DNA of 62,159 nucleotides, taken from contig CAJJDD010000016.1 of the NCBI GenBank assembly GCA_905182895.1, positions 1 to 62,159 on the forward strand. The letters run 5' to 3'. Positions 10,660 through 20,600 of this stretch are shown piece by piece (the first letter of the stretch is position 1; each line of letters opens with the position of its first letter). The notes under the pieces are model-generated. The model did not search any database. It was not told the DNA's origin and was given only the letters and a program-made list of their open reading frames with translations. The stretch comes from Flavobacteriales bacterium UBA4466. Its GTDB lineage: Bacteria > Bacteroidota > Bacteroidia > Flavobacteriales_D > Sanyastnellaceae. A program made the position numbers and the translations under genes.

Positions 10660-10738
10660 GTTCATAACTAATTGCATAATAATAAGTTTAAAAAAGGAAG
10701 CAAACACTTTAAACTCAATAAAAAAAATACAAATAAAG

Positions 10739-11809
10739 ATGAGTAAACTATTTAAACCAGGAGTTTTGTTTGGTCAAGAGGCTATGGACTTATTGAAACA
10801 TGCCAACGATAATAATTATGCGCTCCCTGCGGTAAACGTTATCGGAACTAATTCAGCCAATGCGGTTTTAGAAACAGCTAGAGAACTAAACTCTCCGGTT
10901 ATTGTTCAATATTCGAATGGAGGCGCATCCTTTTTTGCTGGTAAAGGCTTGTCTAATGAAGCGCAAAGCTCAGCAATACTTGGTGGCCTTTCTGGGGCTT
11001 ATCATATTCATCATATGGCTAAAGCTTATGATGTTCCTGTTATCTTACATACGGATCACTGTTCTAAGAAAATTTTACCTTGGGTAGACGGTTTGTTAGA
11101 ACATGGTAAAAAATTCCATTCTCAAAACAATAGACCGCTATATACAAGCCATATGTTAGATCTGAGTGAGGAATCGCTTGAGGAGAATATAGAAACTTGT
11201 GTGAAATATCTTAAGGTGATGGCGCCTTTGGACATGATTTTAGAAATCGAATTAGGCGTAACAGGAGGAGAAGAAGATGGTGTAGATAATACTGATGTGG
11301 ATAGCTCAAAATTATACACGCAGCCTGAGGAAGTGGCTTATGCGTATGAGGAGTTAAGTAAGGTCAGTCCAAACTTCACTATAGCGGCTGCTTTTGGTAA
11401 TGTGCACGGTGTCTATAAGCCAGGTAACGTAGAATTGACTCCAGTAATTCTGAAAAATTCTCAATCATATGTTCAAGAGAAATTTAATACGGCTGAAAAC
11501 CCTATAAATTTTGTGTTCCATGGTGGAAGTGGTTCCCCTCAAACTCAAATAAGAGAAGCTATAGAGTACGGTGTTGTAAAGATGAATATAGATACAGACA
11601 TGCAATATGCTTTTATGACCGGAGTAAGAGATTACATGAGTGAAAAAGCTGATTATTTAAAAACTCAGATAGGAAATCCAGAAGGAGCTGAAAAGCCAAA
11701 TAAAAAATATTACGACCCAAGAGTCTGGTTGAGAAAGGGCGAAGATGCTTTCGTAACTAGATTAAAACAAGCGTTTGAAGATTTAAACTGCATTAACAGA
11801 AACGCCTAA
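10739..11809 (+). CDS. fbaA: Class II fructose-bisphosphate aldolase
   Basis: Glycolysis and gluconeogenesis: reversible cleavage of fructose 1,6-bisphosphate to dihydroxyacetone phosphate and glyceraldehyde 3-phosphate. It is a zinc-dependent class IIA enzyme closely similar to E. coli FbaA: NSPVIVQYSNGGASFFAGKG, LHTDHCSKKILPWVDGL (catalytic Asp and zinc His), EIELGVTGGEEDGVDN, FGNVHGVYKPGN (zinc His), HGGSGS and YGVVKMNIDTD. Length is 356 residues from the ATG at 10739, which starts MSKLFKPGVLFG like homologues; the frame is open further upstream but that extension overlaps the previous gene and has no similarity. It is followed 10 bases later by pgi, so two successive glycolytic enzymes form a unit. 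Confidence 0.96.
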   Translation: MSKLFKPGVLFGQEAMDLLKHANDNNYALPAVNVIGTNSANAVLETARELNSPVIVQYSNGGASFFAGKGLSNEAQSSAILGGLSGAYHIHHMAKAYDVPVILHTDHCSKKILPWVDGLLEHGKKFHSQNNRPLYTSHMLDLSEESLEENIETCVKYLKVMAPLDMILEIELGVTGGEEDGVDNTDVDSSKLYTQPEEVAYAYEELSKVSPNFTIAAAFGNVHGVYKPGNVELTPVILKNSQSYVQEKFNTAENPINFVFHGGSGSPQTQIREAIEYGVVKMNIDTDMQYAFMTGVRDYMSEKADYLKTQIGNPEGAEKPNKKYYDPRVWLRKGEDAFVTRLKQAFEDLNCINRNA

Positions 11810-11819
11810 TTAGAAAAAT

Positions 11820-13445
11820 ATGTTAAAGGAGTTCAGTTTAATAGACTTAGTCAGTTGGAAAGCGCTAGTTACTCATTTCGAAGAGGTGAAAGATCTTCAT
11901 ATGAGTTCAATGTTTAAAGAAGATGACCGGAGATTTCAAAAATTCTCTATTGACCAGAAAGATTTTCTGTTCGATTTTTCAAAAAATCGCATAACAGAAA
12001 AAACTTTTGACCTATTATGTGATTTAGCGAGAGAAACGGGTGTTAATGAGGCTATTCAGGCTATGTTTAATGGTGAGAAAATTAATGTCACCGAAAACCG
12101 AGCTGTTCTTCATACAGCACTTAGAGATTTTTCTGAAAAAGACACCAAGGTAGACGGTGAATCGATAAAGCCTTGGATAAAAACTGAGCTACTAAAGATG
12201 AAGAGTTTTTCTGAGTCTGTTATCACAGGAAAATTTAAAGGATTTACAGGAAAAAAAATAGAAAGAATAGTAAATATTGGAATAGGAGGTAGCGATTTAG
12301 GACCTGTTATGGTTAGTGAAGCGTTAAAGGCTTATCAATGTGGCCCAGATATATCTTATGTATCTAATGTAGATGGGTCTCATTTAGATGAGGTTTTGAA
12401 GAGGTGTGATCCTGAAACTACATTATTTATTATCGTTTCTAAAACTTTTACTACTCAGGAAACTATGACTAATGCTTCTAGTGCCAAATCATGGCTGCTA
12501 GAAAAGTTAGGTAGTGAAAAGGCTATATCGAATCATTTTGTAGCGGTTAGTACTAATGCTGAAGGCGTAAAGAAGTTTGGCATAAATCCAGAAAACCAAT
12601 TTCTGTTTTGGGATTGGGTAGGAGGAAGGTACTCCTTATGGAGTACAGTGGGATTGAGCGTCTCTCTTCATTTGGGGTATGAGAATTTCGAGAAACTTCT
12701 AAAGGGAGCTCATGAAATGGATGAACACTTTAGAACTTCTGAATTATCTAAGAATATCCCAGTTATTATGGCGCTTTTAGGTGTTTGGTACAATAATTTT
12801 TTTAAAGCTGATTCTCATGCTGTATTGCCATATAATCAATATTTACATAGGTTTCCAGCCTATCTCCAGCAGAGCGACATGGAAAGTAGTGGGAAATCAG
12901 TTGATAGAAACGGAAAGTCAGTAACGTATCAAACTGGGCCCATAATTTGGGGAGAGCCAGGTACTAATGGTCAGCACGCATTTTATCAGCTAATTCATCA
13001 AGGAACGAAATTGATTCCATGTGATTTCATAGGTGTAATTGAGCCGAAAAACAAGCTGTCTGATCATCAAGATAAACTATTTAGTAATTTTATAGCTCAA
13101 TCAAAAGCCTTAATGAAGGGAAGAACGCTAGCAGAGGTAGAGCAATTGAATCCTTCTTCAAATTCTGTATTTAAAGTTTTTGAAGGCAATAGACCTTCTA
13201 ATTCTATTGTTTTAGATAAGCTTACCCCATTCAGTTTAGGTAAATTAATTGCTACTTATGAGCATAAAATATTTGTACAGGGAATTGTTTGGAATGTGTT
13301 TAGCTTTGATCAATGGGGCGTGGAATTGGGTAAGGTTTTAGCGGGTGATATCCTTAGCGAAATCAACTCGGGATTAAGTGCTGTAAATCATGACTCTAGC
13401 ACAATCGCCCTAATTGAAAGGTATAAAATGAGTTCGTTTAAGTAG
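11820..13445 (+). CDS. pgi: Glucose-6-phosphate isomerase
   Basis: Interconverts glucose 6-phosphate and fructose 6-phosphate in the cytosol. The 541-residue protein matches the long bacterial/eukaryotic form (E. coli 549 residues): VNIGIGGSDLGPVM (about residue 150), SKTFTTQETMTNA (about 203), GGRYSLWSTVGLS (about 270), the active-site stretch EPGTNGQHAFYQLIHQG (about 378-394) and the late signature FDQWGVELGK (about 497). No frameshift. It lies 10 bases after the aldolase gene and ends before a separate promoter at 13455. Near the beta-glucan locus it would take up the glucose released by the GH3 enzyme after phosphorylation, which is an inference from position only. Confidence 0.97.
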   Translation: MLKEFSLIDLVSWKALVTHFEEVKDLHMSSMFKEDDRRFQKFSIDQKDFLFDFSKNRITEKTFDLLCDLARETGVNEAIQAMFNGEKINVTENRAVLHTALRDFSEKDTKVDGESIKPWIKTELLKMKSFSESVITGKFKGFTGKKIERIVNIGIGGSDLGPVMVSEALKAYQCGPDISYVSNVDGSHLDEVLKRCDPETTLFIIVSKTFTTQETMTNASSAKSWLLEKLGSEKAISNHFVAVSTNAEGVKKFGINPENQFLFWDWVGGRYSLWSTVGLSVSLHLGYENFEKLLKGAHEMDEHFRTSELSKNIPVIMALLGVWYNNFFKADSHAVLPYNQYLHRFPAYLQQSDMESSGKSVDRNGKSVTYQTGPIIWGEPGTNGQHAFYQLIHQGTKLIPCDFIGVIEPKNKLSDHQDKLFSNFIAQSKALMKGRTLAEVEQLNPSSNSVFKVFEGNRPSNSIVLDKLTPFSLGKLIATYEHKIFVQGIVWNVFSFDQWGVELGKVLAGDILSEINSGLSAVNHDSSTIALIERYKMSSFK

Positions 13446-13454
13446 GTCAGGGGT

Positions 13455-13485
13455 TTTGATTTAACTTTTGTTTATTGTATATTTG
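13455..13485 (+). promoter_or_regulatory. Bacteroidetes-type promoter of the 75-bp-repeat protein gene
   Basis: TTTG (13455-13458), a 19-nt spacer and TATATTTG (13478-13485) match the consensus and the spacing seen before rpmE2. It lies 38 nt before the ATG at 13524. Confidence 0.72.
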
Positions 13486-13523
13486 ATGACAGACCTAATT
13501 ACCTTAACCAAAATTCAGTTAAA

Positions 13524-16430
13524 ATGAATTCAAAATTCTCGCTAGCTATGCTAGTTACGACGCTATTTTTAGCTTTTCAATCCAACGCTACTTTTACTGG
13601 TATTTCTTCGGAAGTCCATGCTGTAAATGGAATCCCCGGATACACAACTTACAGAATCTATGCGGATTTTGATGATGTTGGAGACCAATTAGTCCAAGTT
13701 TTCGGTCTAGATGTAGATCCTTTGTTTATTACCAGTACTGGTGATATCTATCAAAATGCTGCAGGAGGGGGATTGTCCTCGGATATTGGCCCAGCATTGT
13801 TTCCATTTGTTCCCGAATTGATATATGACTCATGGTTAACCATTGGCGCTGAAGATAATACGACTTCAGGCCTCATTGCTCTTGGATTGTCCTTAGCAGC
13901 TTTTGAAGCGGGGAATGATTTCGTGATAAATGATGTTGTAGGCGGGGCTTGGTTTATTCTTCCAGGATCCATGGCAGAGGCTTATGCAACAACAGGAAAA
14001 GTACTTTTAGCTCAAATTACTACGAATGGAGATTTAGACATTCAGCTGAATGTGCAATGGAGAGATGCTCTCAATAATGATAATTTAACTTTAACTCAAA
14101 CTTTGAGTCAACCATTTATATTGCCAGGTTGTATAGATCCAAACGCAGATAATTATGATCTAAACGCTACGGAAGATGATGGTTCTTGTACTTATCCAGC
14201 TCCTTCATATGACGGTTTATCATTCGAGTTAGTAGCTAGTGATGCTGTAATTGGTTTTGACACCTATAGGGTATATGCCAATTTTACAAATCCTTTTGAT
14301 CAAGTAGTTGCTGTCTATGGACAAGATGTAAATCCTCTTTCAATTTCTACAACTGGAACTTTTTATCAAAATCCAGGGGGAGGACCAACTAGCTCAAATA
14401 TTAATCCAGCATTGTACGGGGTTGTTCCAGAGTTAGAATATGATTCGTGGGTGACTATCGGAACTGAAAGTCAGCCTAATTCTTTAAATGTGCTTGGTGT
14501 AGACTTTTCGTCTTACGAATTAGGAAGCGCTTTGTTGATCAACGATGCCTTTGGAGGGGGATGGTTTGTAATACCAGACTCTGAGCCTACCGCGTTCCCT
14601 GATGGAACTGGAAGAGTGTTGTTAGGCCAGTTTACTACCGATGGAATTACTACTTTCTCGGCAGCACTTCAATATAGAGCCCAAAACGGAGAGAGTTATG
14701 TAGAGAACGAATCTATCTCGTTCCCTGATTTGGTATTGGGGTGTACCAATTCGATAGCTTGTAATTATGATGCGATAGCTACAGATGATGACGGTTCATG
14801 TAATCTTCCAGACGGCTGTACTTCGTCTAGTGCTTGTAACTATGATTCAACAGCACAGTGTGATAATGGATCCTGTATCCTTCCAGACGGATGTACGAAT
14901 GCTTTAGCATGTAACTACGATTTAACAGCACAGTGTGATAATGGATCCTGTATCCTTCCAGACGGATGTACGAATGCTTTAGCATGTAACTACGATTTAA
15001 CAGCACAGTGTGATAATGGATCCTGTATCCTTCCAGACGGATGTACGGATGCCTTAGCGTGTAACTACGATTTAACAGCACAGTGTGATAATGGATCCTG
15101 TATCCTTCCAGACGGGTGTACGAATGCTTTAGCATGTAACTACGATTTAACAGCACAGTGTGATAATGGATCCTGTATCCTTCCAGACGGGTGTACGAAT
15201 GCTTTAGCATGTAACTACGATTTAACAGCACAGTGTGATAATGGATCCTGTATCCTTCCAGACGGGTGTACGAATGCTTTAGCATGTAACTATGATTTAA
15301 CAGCACAGTGTGATAATGGATCCTGTATCCTTCCAGACGGGTGTACGAATGCTTTAGCATGTAACTACGATTTAACAGCACAGTGTGATAATGGATCCTG
15401 TATCCTTCCAGACGGGTGTACGAATGCTTTAGCATGTAACTACGATTTAACAGCACAGTGTGATAATGGATCCTGTATCCTTCCAGACGGGTGTACGGAT
15501 GCCTTAGCATGTAACTACGATTTAACAGCACAGTGTGATAATGGATCCTGTATCCTTCCAGACGGGTGTACGAATGCTTTAGCATGTAACTACGATTTAA
15601 CAGCACAGTGTGATAATGGATCCTGTATCCTTCCAGACGGGTGTACGAATGCTTTAGCATGTAACTATGATTTAACAGCACAGTGTGATAATGGATCCTG
15701 TATCCTTCCAGACGGGTGTACGGATGCTTCAGCATGTAACTACGATTTAACAGCACAGTGTGATAATGGATCCTGTATCCTTCCAGACGGGTGTACGAAT
15801 GCTTTAGCATGTAACTATGATTTAACAGCACAGTGTGATAATGGATCCTGTATCCTTCCAGACGGGTGTACGAATGCTTTAGCATGTAACTATGATTTAA
15901 CAGCACAGTGTGATAATGGATCCTGTATCCTTCCAGACGGATGTACGGATGCCTTAGCGTGTAACTACGATTCAACAGCTCTATGCGATGATGGATCATG
16001 TGAACTTTTGATGAGTGTGGAAACTGTGGAGGGACAGATACATCAGGATGTACGGATCCAACAGCAGATAATTTTGATGTTACTGCAGATTGTGATGACA
16101 ATTCTTGTATTGTAGGTGGTTGTACTTACAGTTTTGCACTTAATTATAATGCATGAGCCTACAATGATGATGGTAGTTTCGTGATTTACGGATTGTATCC
16201 ACTGCTCGCATTGAATTATAACGTCTCTGCCAATACAGATGATGGTTCTTGTGAAGCATTGTTAGTTGTACAACTGTTCAGCAGATAATTATAATTCAGC
16301 AGCTACAACTGATGACGGTTCTTGTATTGCGCCTCCAAACACTTGTCCTGGAGATTTCACAGGTGATGGTTTTATAAACGTAAGTGATTTAGGAGGGTTC
16401 CTTGGAGCTTTCGGTACTTCGTGTGAGTAG
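13524..16430 (+). CDS. Secreted Cys-rich repeat protein with dockerin-like tail
   Basis: A predicted extracellular protein of about 965 residues. In order: signal peptide (residues 1-22); two tandem copies of an unnamed domain of about 180 residues (about 23-205 and 230-405), each with Y-x-x-Y-R-x-Y-A-x-F, YQN and YDSWxTIG motifs; 17 copies of a 25-residue unit of the form GCTxxxACNYDxxAxxDxGSC with four Cys per unit (14739-16013); degenerate copies of the unit; and a C-terminal CPGDFTGDGFINVSDLGGF segment like half a type I dockerin or EF-hand. Asp/Asn-rich GSC units of this kind occur in marine Bacteroidetes exoproteins and may bind calcium (inference). The frame breaks near 16030 and at least twice more before 16290, so the end was traced through the conserved tail. 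No T9SS domain is present. Binding target unknown. Confidence 0.7.
14739..16013 (+). repeat. 17 tandem 75-bp units within a coding region
   Basis: Unit starts fall exactly every 75 bp from 14739 to 15939. Units 3-16 are almost identical at the nucleotide level (mostly single changes such as AAT/GAT, TAC/TAT, GGA/GGG in fixed positions), while units 1, 2 and 17 have diverged. This homogenised core with divergent edges is what unequal recombination or replication slippage produces. The frame is kept throughout. Copy number in the assembly may be wrong. Confidence 0.95.
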
Positions 16431-16454
16431 AAGAATAAAAAAAATGAAATAATT

Positions 16455-16484
16455 AAAAGTGCTTCTTCGGAAGCACTTTTTTTT
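16455..16484 (+). terminator. Rho-independent terminator
   Basis: A perfect 11-bp stem (16455-16465 with 16470-16480) with a TTCG tetraloop is followed by T residues. It ends the repeat-protein transcript. Confidence 0.93.
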
Positions 16485-16500
16485 GAACAAAACTTCGTTT

Positions 16501-16517
16501 AGTGTACTTTGAACACT
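16501..16517. promoter_or_regulatory. Candidate operator: AGTGT/ACACT inverted repeat
   Basis: AGTGT and ACACT face each other with a 7-nt spacer, upstream of the MFS remnant. The first nine bases (AGTGTACTT) recur at 17501-17509, again upstream of a gene of this locus. Possibly a regulator site; not proven. Confidence 0.35.
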
Positions 16518-16615
16518 TACTTTTTTTAGATTGCTTTGTAAAGCTAAACCTTATGACAGCTTCAGGAACTAATCAACCGATAAAGCCTAAATCATCTTTT
16601 TGCCAAATTTAAAAC

Positions 16616-17433
16616 ATGAGTTTTGGTTTTCTTGGAGTCCAATTTGGGTTTGCGTTGCAAGGAGTTATTATGTCTAATATCTTCCAAAACTCGGGGCTTC
16701 CAAAGAAGAAATTCCTTTGCTGTGGATAGCAGCTCCAAATACGAGGTTATTAGTACAGCTAATTGTGGTCCTGTTTTAGTGATAGGGCGCGGTCTCTTAA
16801 GTTTGGGAGAAGAAGGCCTTACATTCTTTTGGGAGCCATTCTTAGTTCATTAGCACTTTTTTTTGTTCCTTATTCTCCTTTCTCATGGGTAGCTGCAGGA
16901 TTCTTGTGGATTTTAGACGCGTCTATAAATATTTCGATGGAGCCGTTTAGAGCTCTGTTAGCAGACAACCTTCCTAAATCGCAGCGTTCTTTTGGGTTTG
17001 TAATTCAAGCGCTATGATTTTTGCTCTGCTAATGGCTCTTTATCCCAATAAAAAAAAGAATCAATAGAAAGTAAATCCATTTGGTTTCATTGATACTTGG
17101 AGGAATAGTTTTTTTTCCATGTAACCTTCAACTTAATCGGCTCACCTTGCTTTCTCATTTGCTTTAATTGGAACTTCTTGGGGCAGCATATTATCAATGG
17201 TTTATGCCATGTGATCAAGTTCTGTGGATCCAGATAAAATGGGAGTGATTATGGGTGTTTTTAATATGTTTATCGTGATTCCTTATATAATAGCTGTTTT
17301 GGTCGGGATTAATTTTTTTCCTCATTATTAGGAAATGGAGCTATAAACCCTGTGTTGATGGCAGGAGGTGTTTTAATTATAGGCAGATTGTGTAATTTAT
17401 TTATTGCCAATAAGCAAGCTATTTCTTGCCAGT
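16616..17433 (+). pseudogene. Remnant of an MFS sugar transporter (SLC45/MalT-like)
   Basis: Pieces of a major facilitator transporter can be read in all three forward frames. The start gives MSFGFLGVQFGFALQG; then LKFGRRRPYILLGAI, FLWILDASINISMEPFRA and SQRSFGFVIQA (first four helices and the A-loop); then, after a gap, LIGTSWGSILSMVYAM and DKMGVIMGVFNMFIVIPYI (a later helix pair). These belong to the sugar-transporter type often near maltose or glucan genes of Bacteroidetes. The total span is about 820 bp whereas such transporters need about 1350 bp, so besides many frameshifts and stops the middle is missing. The loss of central sequence makes real decay more likely than sequencing error alone, but a misassembly cannot be ruled out. 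Confidence 0.7.
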
Positions 17434-17475
17434 AATCTTCAACTTAATTTCCATGCTGGTGGGAATAAACGGACT

Positions 17476-17516
17476 TAGTGTAAAAAAAACACACTATCTT
17501 AGTGTACTTAATACAC
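17476..17516. promoter_or_regulatory. Two adjacent GTGT/ACAC inverted repeats
   Basis: TAGTGT (17476-17481) pairs with ACACTA (17491-17496) across 9 nt, and GTGTA (17502-17506) pairs with TACAC (17512-17516) across 5 nt. The second site shares nine bases with the site at 16501. They lie 120-160 nt upstream of the start at 17634 and could be operators for it. Confidence 0.4.
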
Positions 17517-17633
17517 ATTTTAAGTAAATTTACATGTGGCTAATTATGAGGTTTAACATAACGCCCTGACTATAATACTATTTACCGCTAAACAAGTGAT
17601 ATTAACCAAAATTTATTAACCAAAAAAATCGAT

Positions 17634-20600
17634 ATGAAAAACTTAAAATTAACACTAATTCTTTTTATGACATTCGTGTTAGGAGTCTGTTCAGCACAGG
17701 ATGCTACGATTGAGTTCGTAGTAGACATGAACGGTGTAGATCAGCCAAGTGCTGATTACGCATTAGTAACTGTAAATGGCAGCTGGAATGGATGGACAGG
17801 CTTTGGAGCTGAACTTTTTGACGCAGATGCTGATGGTGTTTACACTGGTTCTTTAGATATAGCACCAGGCACTACATTTGAATATGTTGCTGCCGTTAGT
17901 GGAGAAGCTGACGGTTATTCTGGATGGGGACTGCAATGGGGTGACGGTTGTGGCGGAGCAAATGTTGTCGTTACAGCAGGAGCTGCAGGATCAGTAACGA
18001 CTACTACATTAACACCAGGTTGTGCTGATGTATTGGGTTGTATGGATGTAAATGCTACAAACTACGATGCCGCAGCAACAGTACAAGCTTATAATCAATA
18101 CGGAAACTTATCTTGTATCTATGCATCTTGTGATGATATTCCAGATGCTGAAGGTTGTATCTACGCTGACTCATACGCTTCTTTTTACCCAGGATTCGGA
18201 CCAGTAGAGTGTGTTAACTATGGTGGTACTGCTTGTACAGTTGCAATCTTAGGTTGTTTGGATGTAAATGCATCAAACTACGATGCCGCAGCAACAGAAC
18301 AAGCTTTTGATCAATACTTAAATTCATCTTGTATATATGCATCTTGTGAAGATGTTCCAGAATACGGATGTATTTATGTAGATGGTTTTGGAGCTTTCAA
18401 TGCTACGTTCAATGCAGCGAATTGTGTTACTTATGGTGGAACTCCATGTGAGGAGCCAACAACAGGGGTAGAAGGTTGTTTGGATGTAAATGCAACAGAC
18501 TACGATATAACAGCAACAGTACAAGCTTATAATCAATACGGAAACTTATCTTGTATCTATGCATCTTGTGATGATATTCCAGATGCTGAAGGTTGTATCT
18601 ACGCTGACTCATACGCTTCTTTTTACCCAGGATTCGGACCAGTAGAGTGTGTTAACTATGGTGGTGCTGCTTGTACAGTTGCAATCTTAGGTTGTTTGGA
18701 TGCAAATGCATCAAACTACGATGCAGCAGCAACAGAACAAGCTTTTGATCAATACTTAAATTCATCTTGTATATATGCATCTTGTGATGATGTTCCAGAA
18801 TACGGATGTATTTATGTAGATGGTTTTGGAGCTTTCAATGCTACGTTCAATGCAGCGAATTGTGTTACTTATGGTGGAACTCCATGTGAGGAGCCAATAT
18901 CAACTACAGCTACGATTGAGTTCGGCAATAGACCCTACTACAGGTGATGTGACTTTAACTAATTTAGGGAATTCAGCTCAGGATATTTCAGCATGGAGGT
19001 TCTGCAACTGGCCAGCTTATAGTACAATATCTAGTTTAGGAGCTTCGGCATCTTTAGCTGCTGGTGCATCTGAAGTTATTAATTGGTCTTCTGCAGTTGA
19101 TTCAGACGGAGAATTAGGTTTATACATGGATGCATCTTGGGCAAGTAGTTCAAGTGTTGTAGATTATGTTGAATGGGCTTCTACTGGACATCAAAGGTCT
19201 TCTGTGGCAGTTGCTGCAGGAGTATGGATTACTGGAGACTTCGTTGACGGGCCAGCCCCTTACACATTTAATGGTGCTTCTGGAGATTATGGAAGTGCAT
19301 TTTGGGATGTAAATAATCCAACTACAGCTACGATTGAGTTCGTAGTAGACATGAACGGTGTAGATCAGCCAAGTGCTGATTACGCATTAGTAACTGTAAA
19401 TGGCAGCTGGAATGGATGGACAGGCTTTGGAGCTGAACTTTTTGACGCAGATGCTGATGGTGTTTACACTGGTTCTCTAGAGATAGAGGCAGGTACTACA
19501 TTTGAATATGTTGTTGCCGTTAGTGGAGAAGCTGACGGTTATTCTGGATGGGGACTGCAATGGGGTGACGGTTGTGGCGGAGCAAATGTTGTCGTTACAG
19601 CAGGAGCTGCAGGATCAGTAACGACTACTACACTAACACCAGGTTGTGCTGAGGTATTGGGTTGTATGGATGTAAATGCTACAAACTACGATGCCGCAGC
19701 AACAGAACAAGCTTTTAATCAATACGGAAACTTATCTTGTATCTATGCATCTTGTGATGATATTCCAGATGCTGAAGGTTGTATCTACGCTGACTCATAC
19801 GCTTCTTTTTACCCAGGATTCGGACCAGTAGAGTGTGTTAACTATGGTGGTACTGCTTGTACAATTACAGTCTTAGGTTGTATTGATGTAAATGCAACAA
19901 ACTACGATGCCGCAGCAACAGAACAAGCTTTTGATCAATACTTAAATTCATCTTGTATATATGCTTCTTGTGAAGATATTCCAGAATACGGATGTATTTA
20001 TGTAGATGGTTTTGGCGCTTTCAATGCTACATTCGGTGCAGCAGATTGTGTTACTTATGGAGGAACTCCATGTGAGGAGCCAACAACAGGGGTTGAAGGT
20101 TGTTTGGATGTAAATGCAACAAATTACGATGCCGCAGCAACAGAACAAGCTTTTGATCAATACGGAAATTTTGTTTGTATATATGCATCTTGTGATGATG
20201 TTCCAGAATACGGATGTATTTATGCAGATGGTTTTGGAGCTTTCAGTTCAGATGCACTTTCACTGCAGCACAATGCATAGAATACGGAGGAACTCCATGT
20301 GAGGAGCCAATATCAACTACAGCTACGATTGAGTTCGTAGTAGACATGAACGGTGTAGATCAGCCAAGTGCTGATTACGCATTAGTAACTGTAAATGGCA
20401 GCTGGAATGGATGGACAGGCTTTGGAGCTGAACTTTTTGACGCAGATGCTGATGGTGTTTACACCGGATCTCTAGAGATAGAGGCAGGTACTACATTTGA
20501 ATATGTTGTTGCCGTTAGTGGAGTAGCTGACGGTTATTCTGGATGGGGACTGCAATGGGGTGACGGTTGTGGCGGAGCAAATGTTGTCGTTACAGCAGGA

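Noticed and set aside
10652-10738. Longer N-terminus for the aldolase
   Set aside because: The extension is Lys/Ile/Asn-rich, overlaps the previous gene and is absent from homologues; ATG 10739 fits the family.
14739-16013. CRISPR array
   Set aside because: Units are contiguous with no variable spacers, and they encode a regular protein repeat.
14827-16101. A long minus-strand open frame of 424 codons
   Set aside because: It is the antisense of the 75-bp repeats; a period divisible by three keeps any frame open. It has no independent features.
18324-18612. Minus-strand open frames inside the giant protein, repeated near 19948-20160
   Set aside because: They recur only because the DNA modules recur; composition is Cys/Ile-rich and without start signals.
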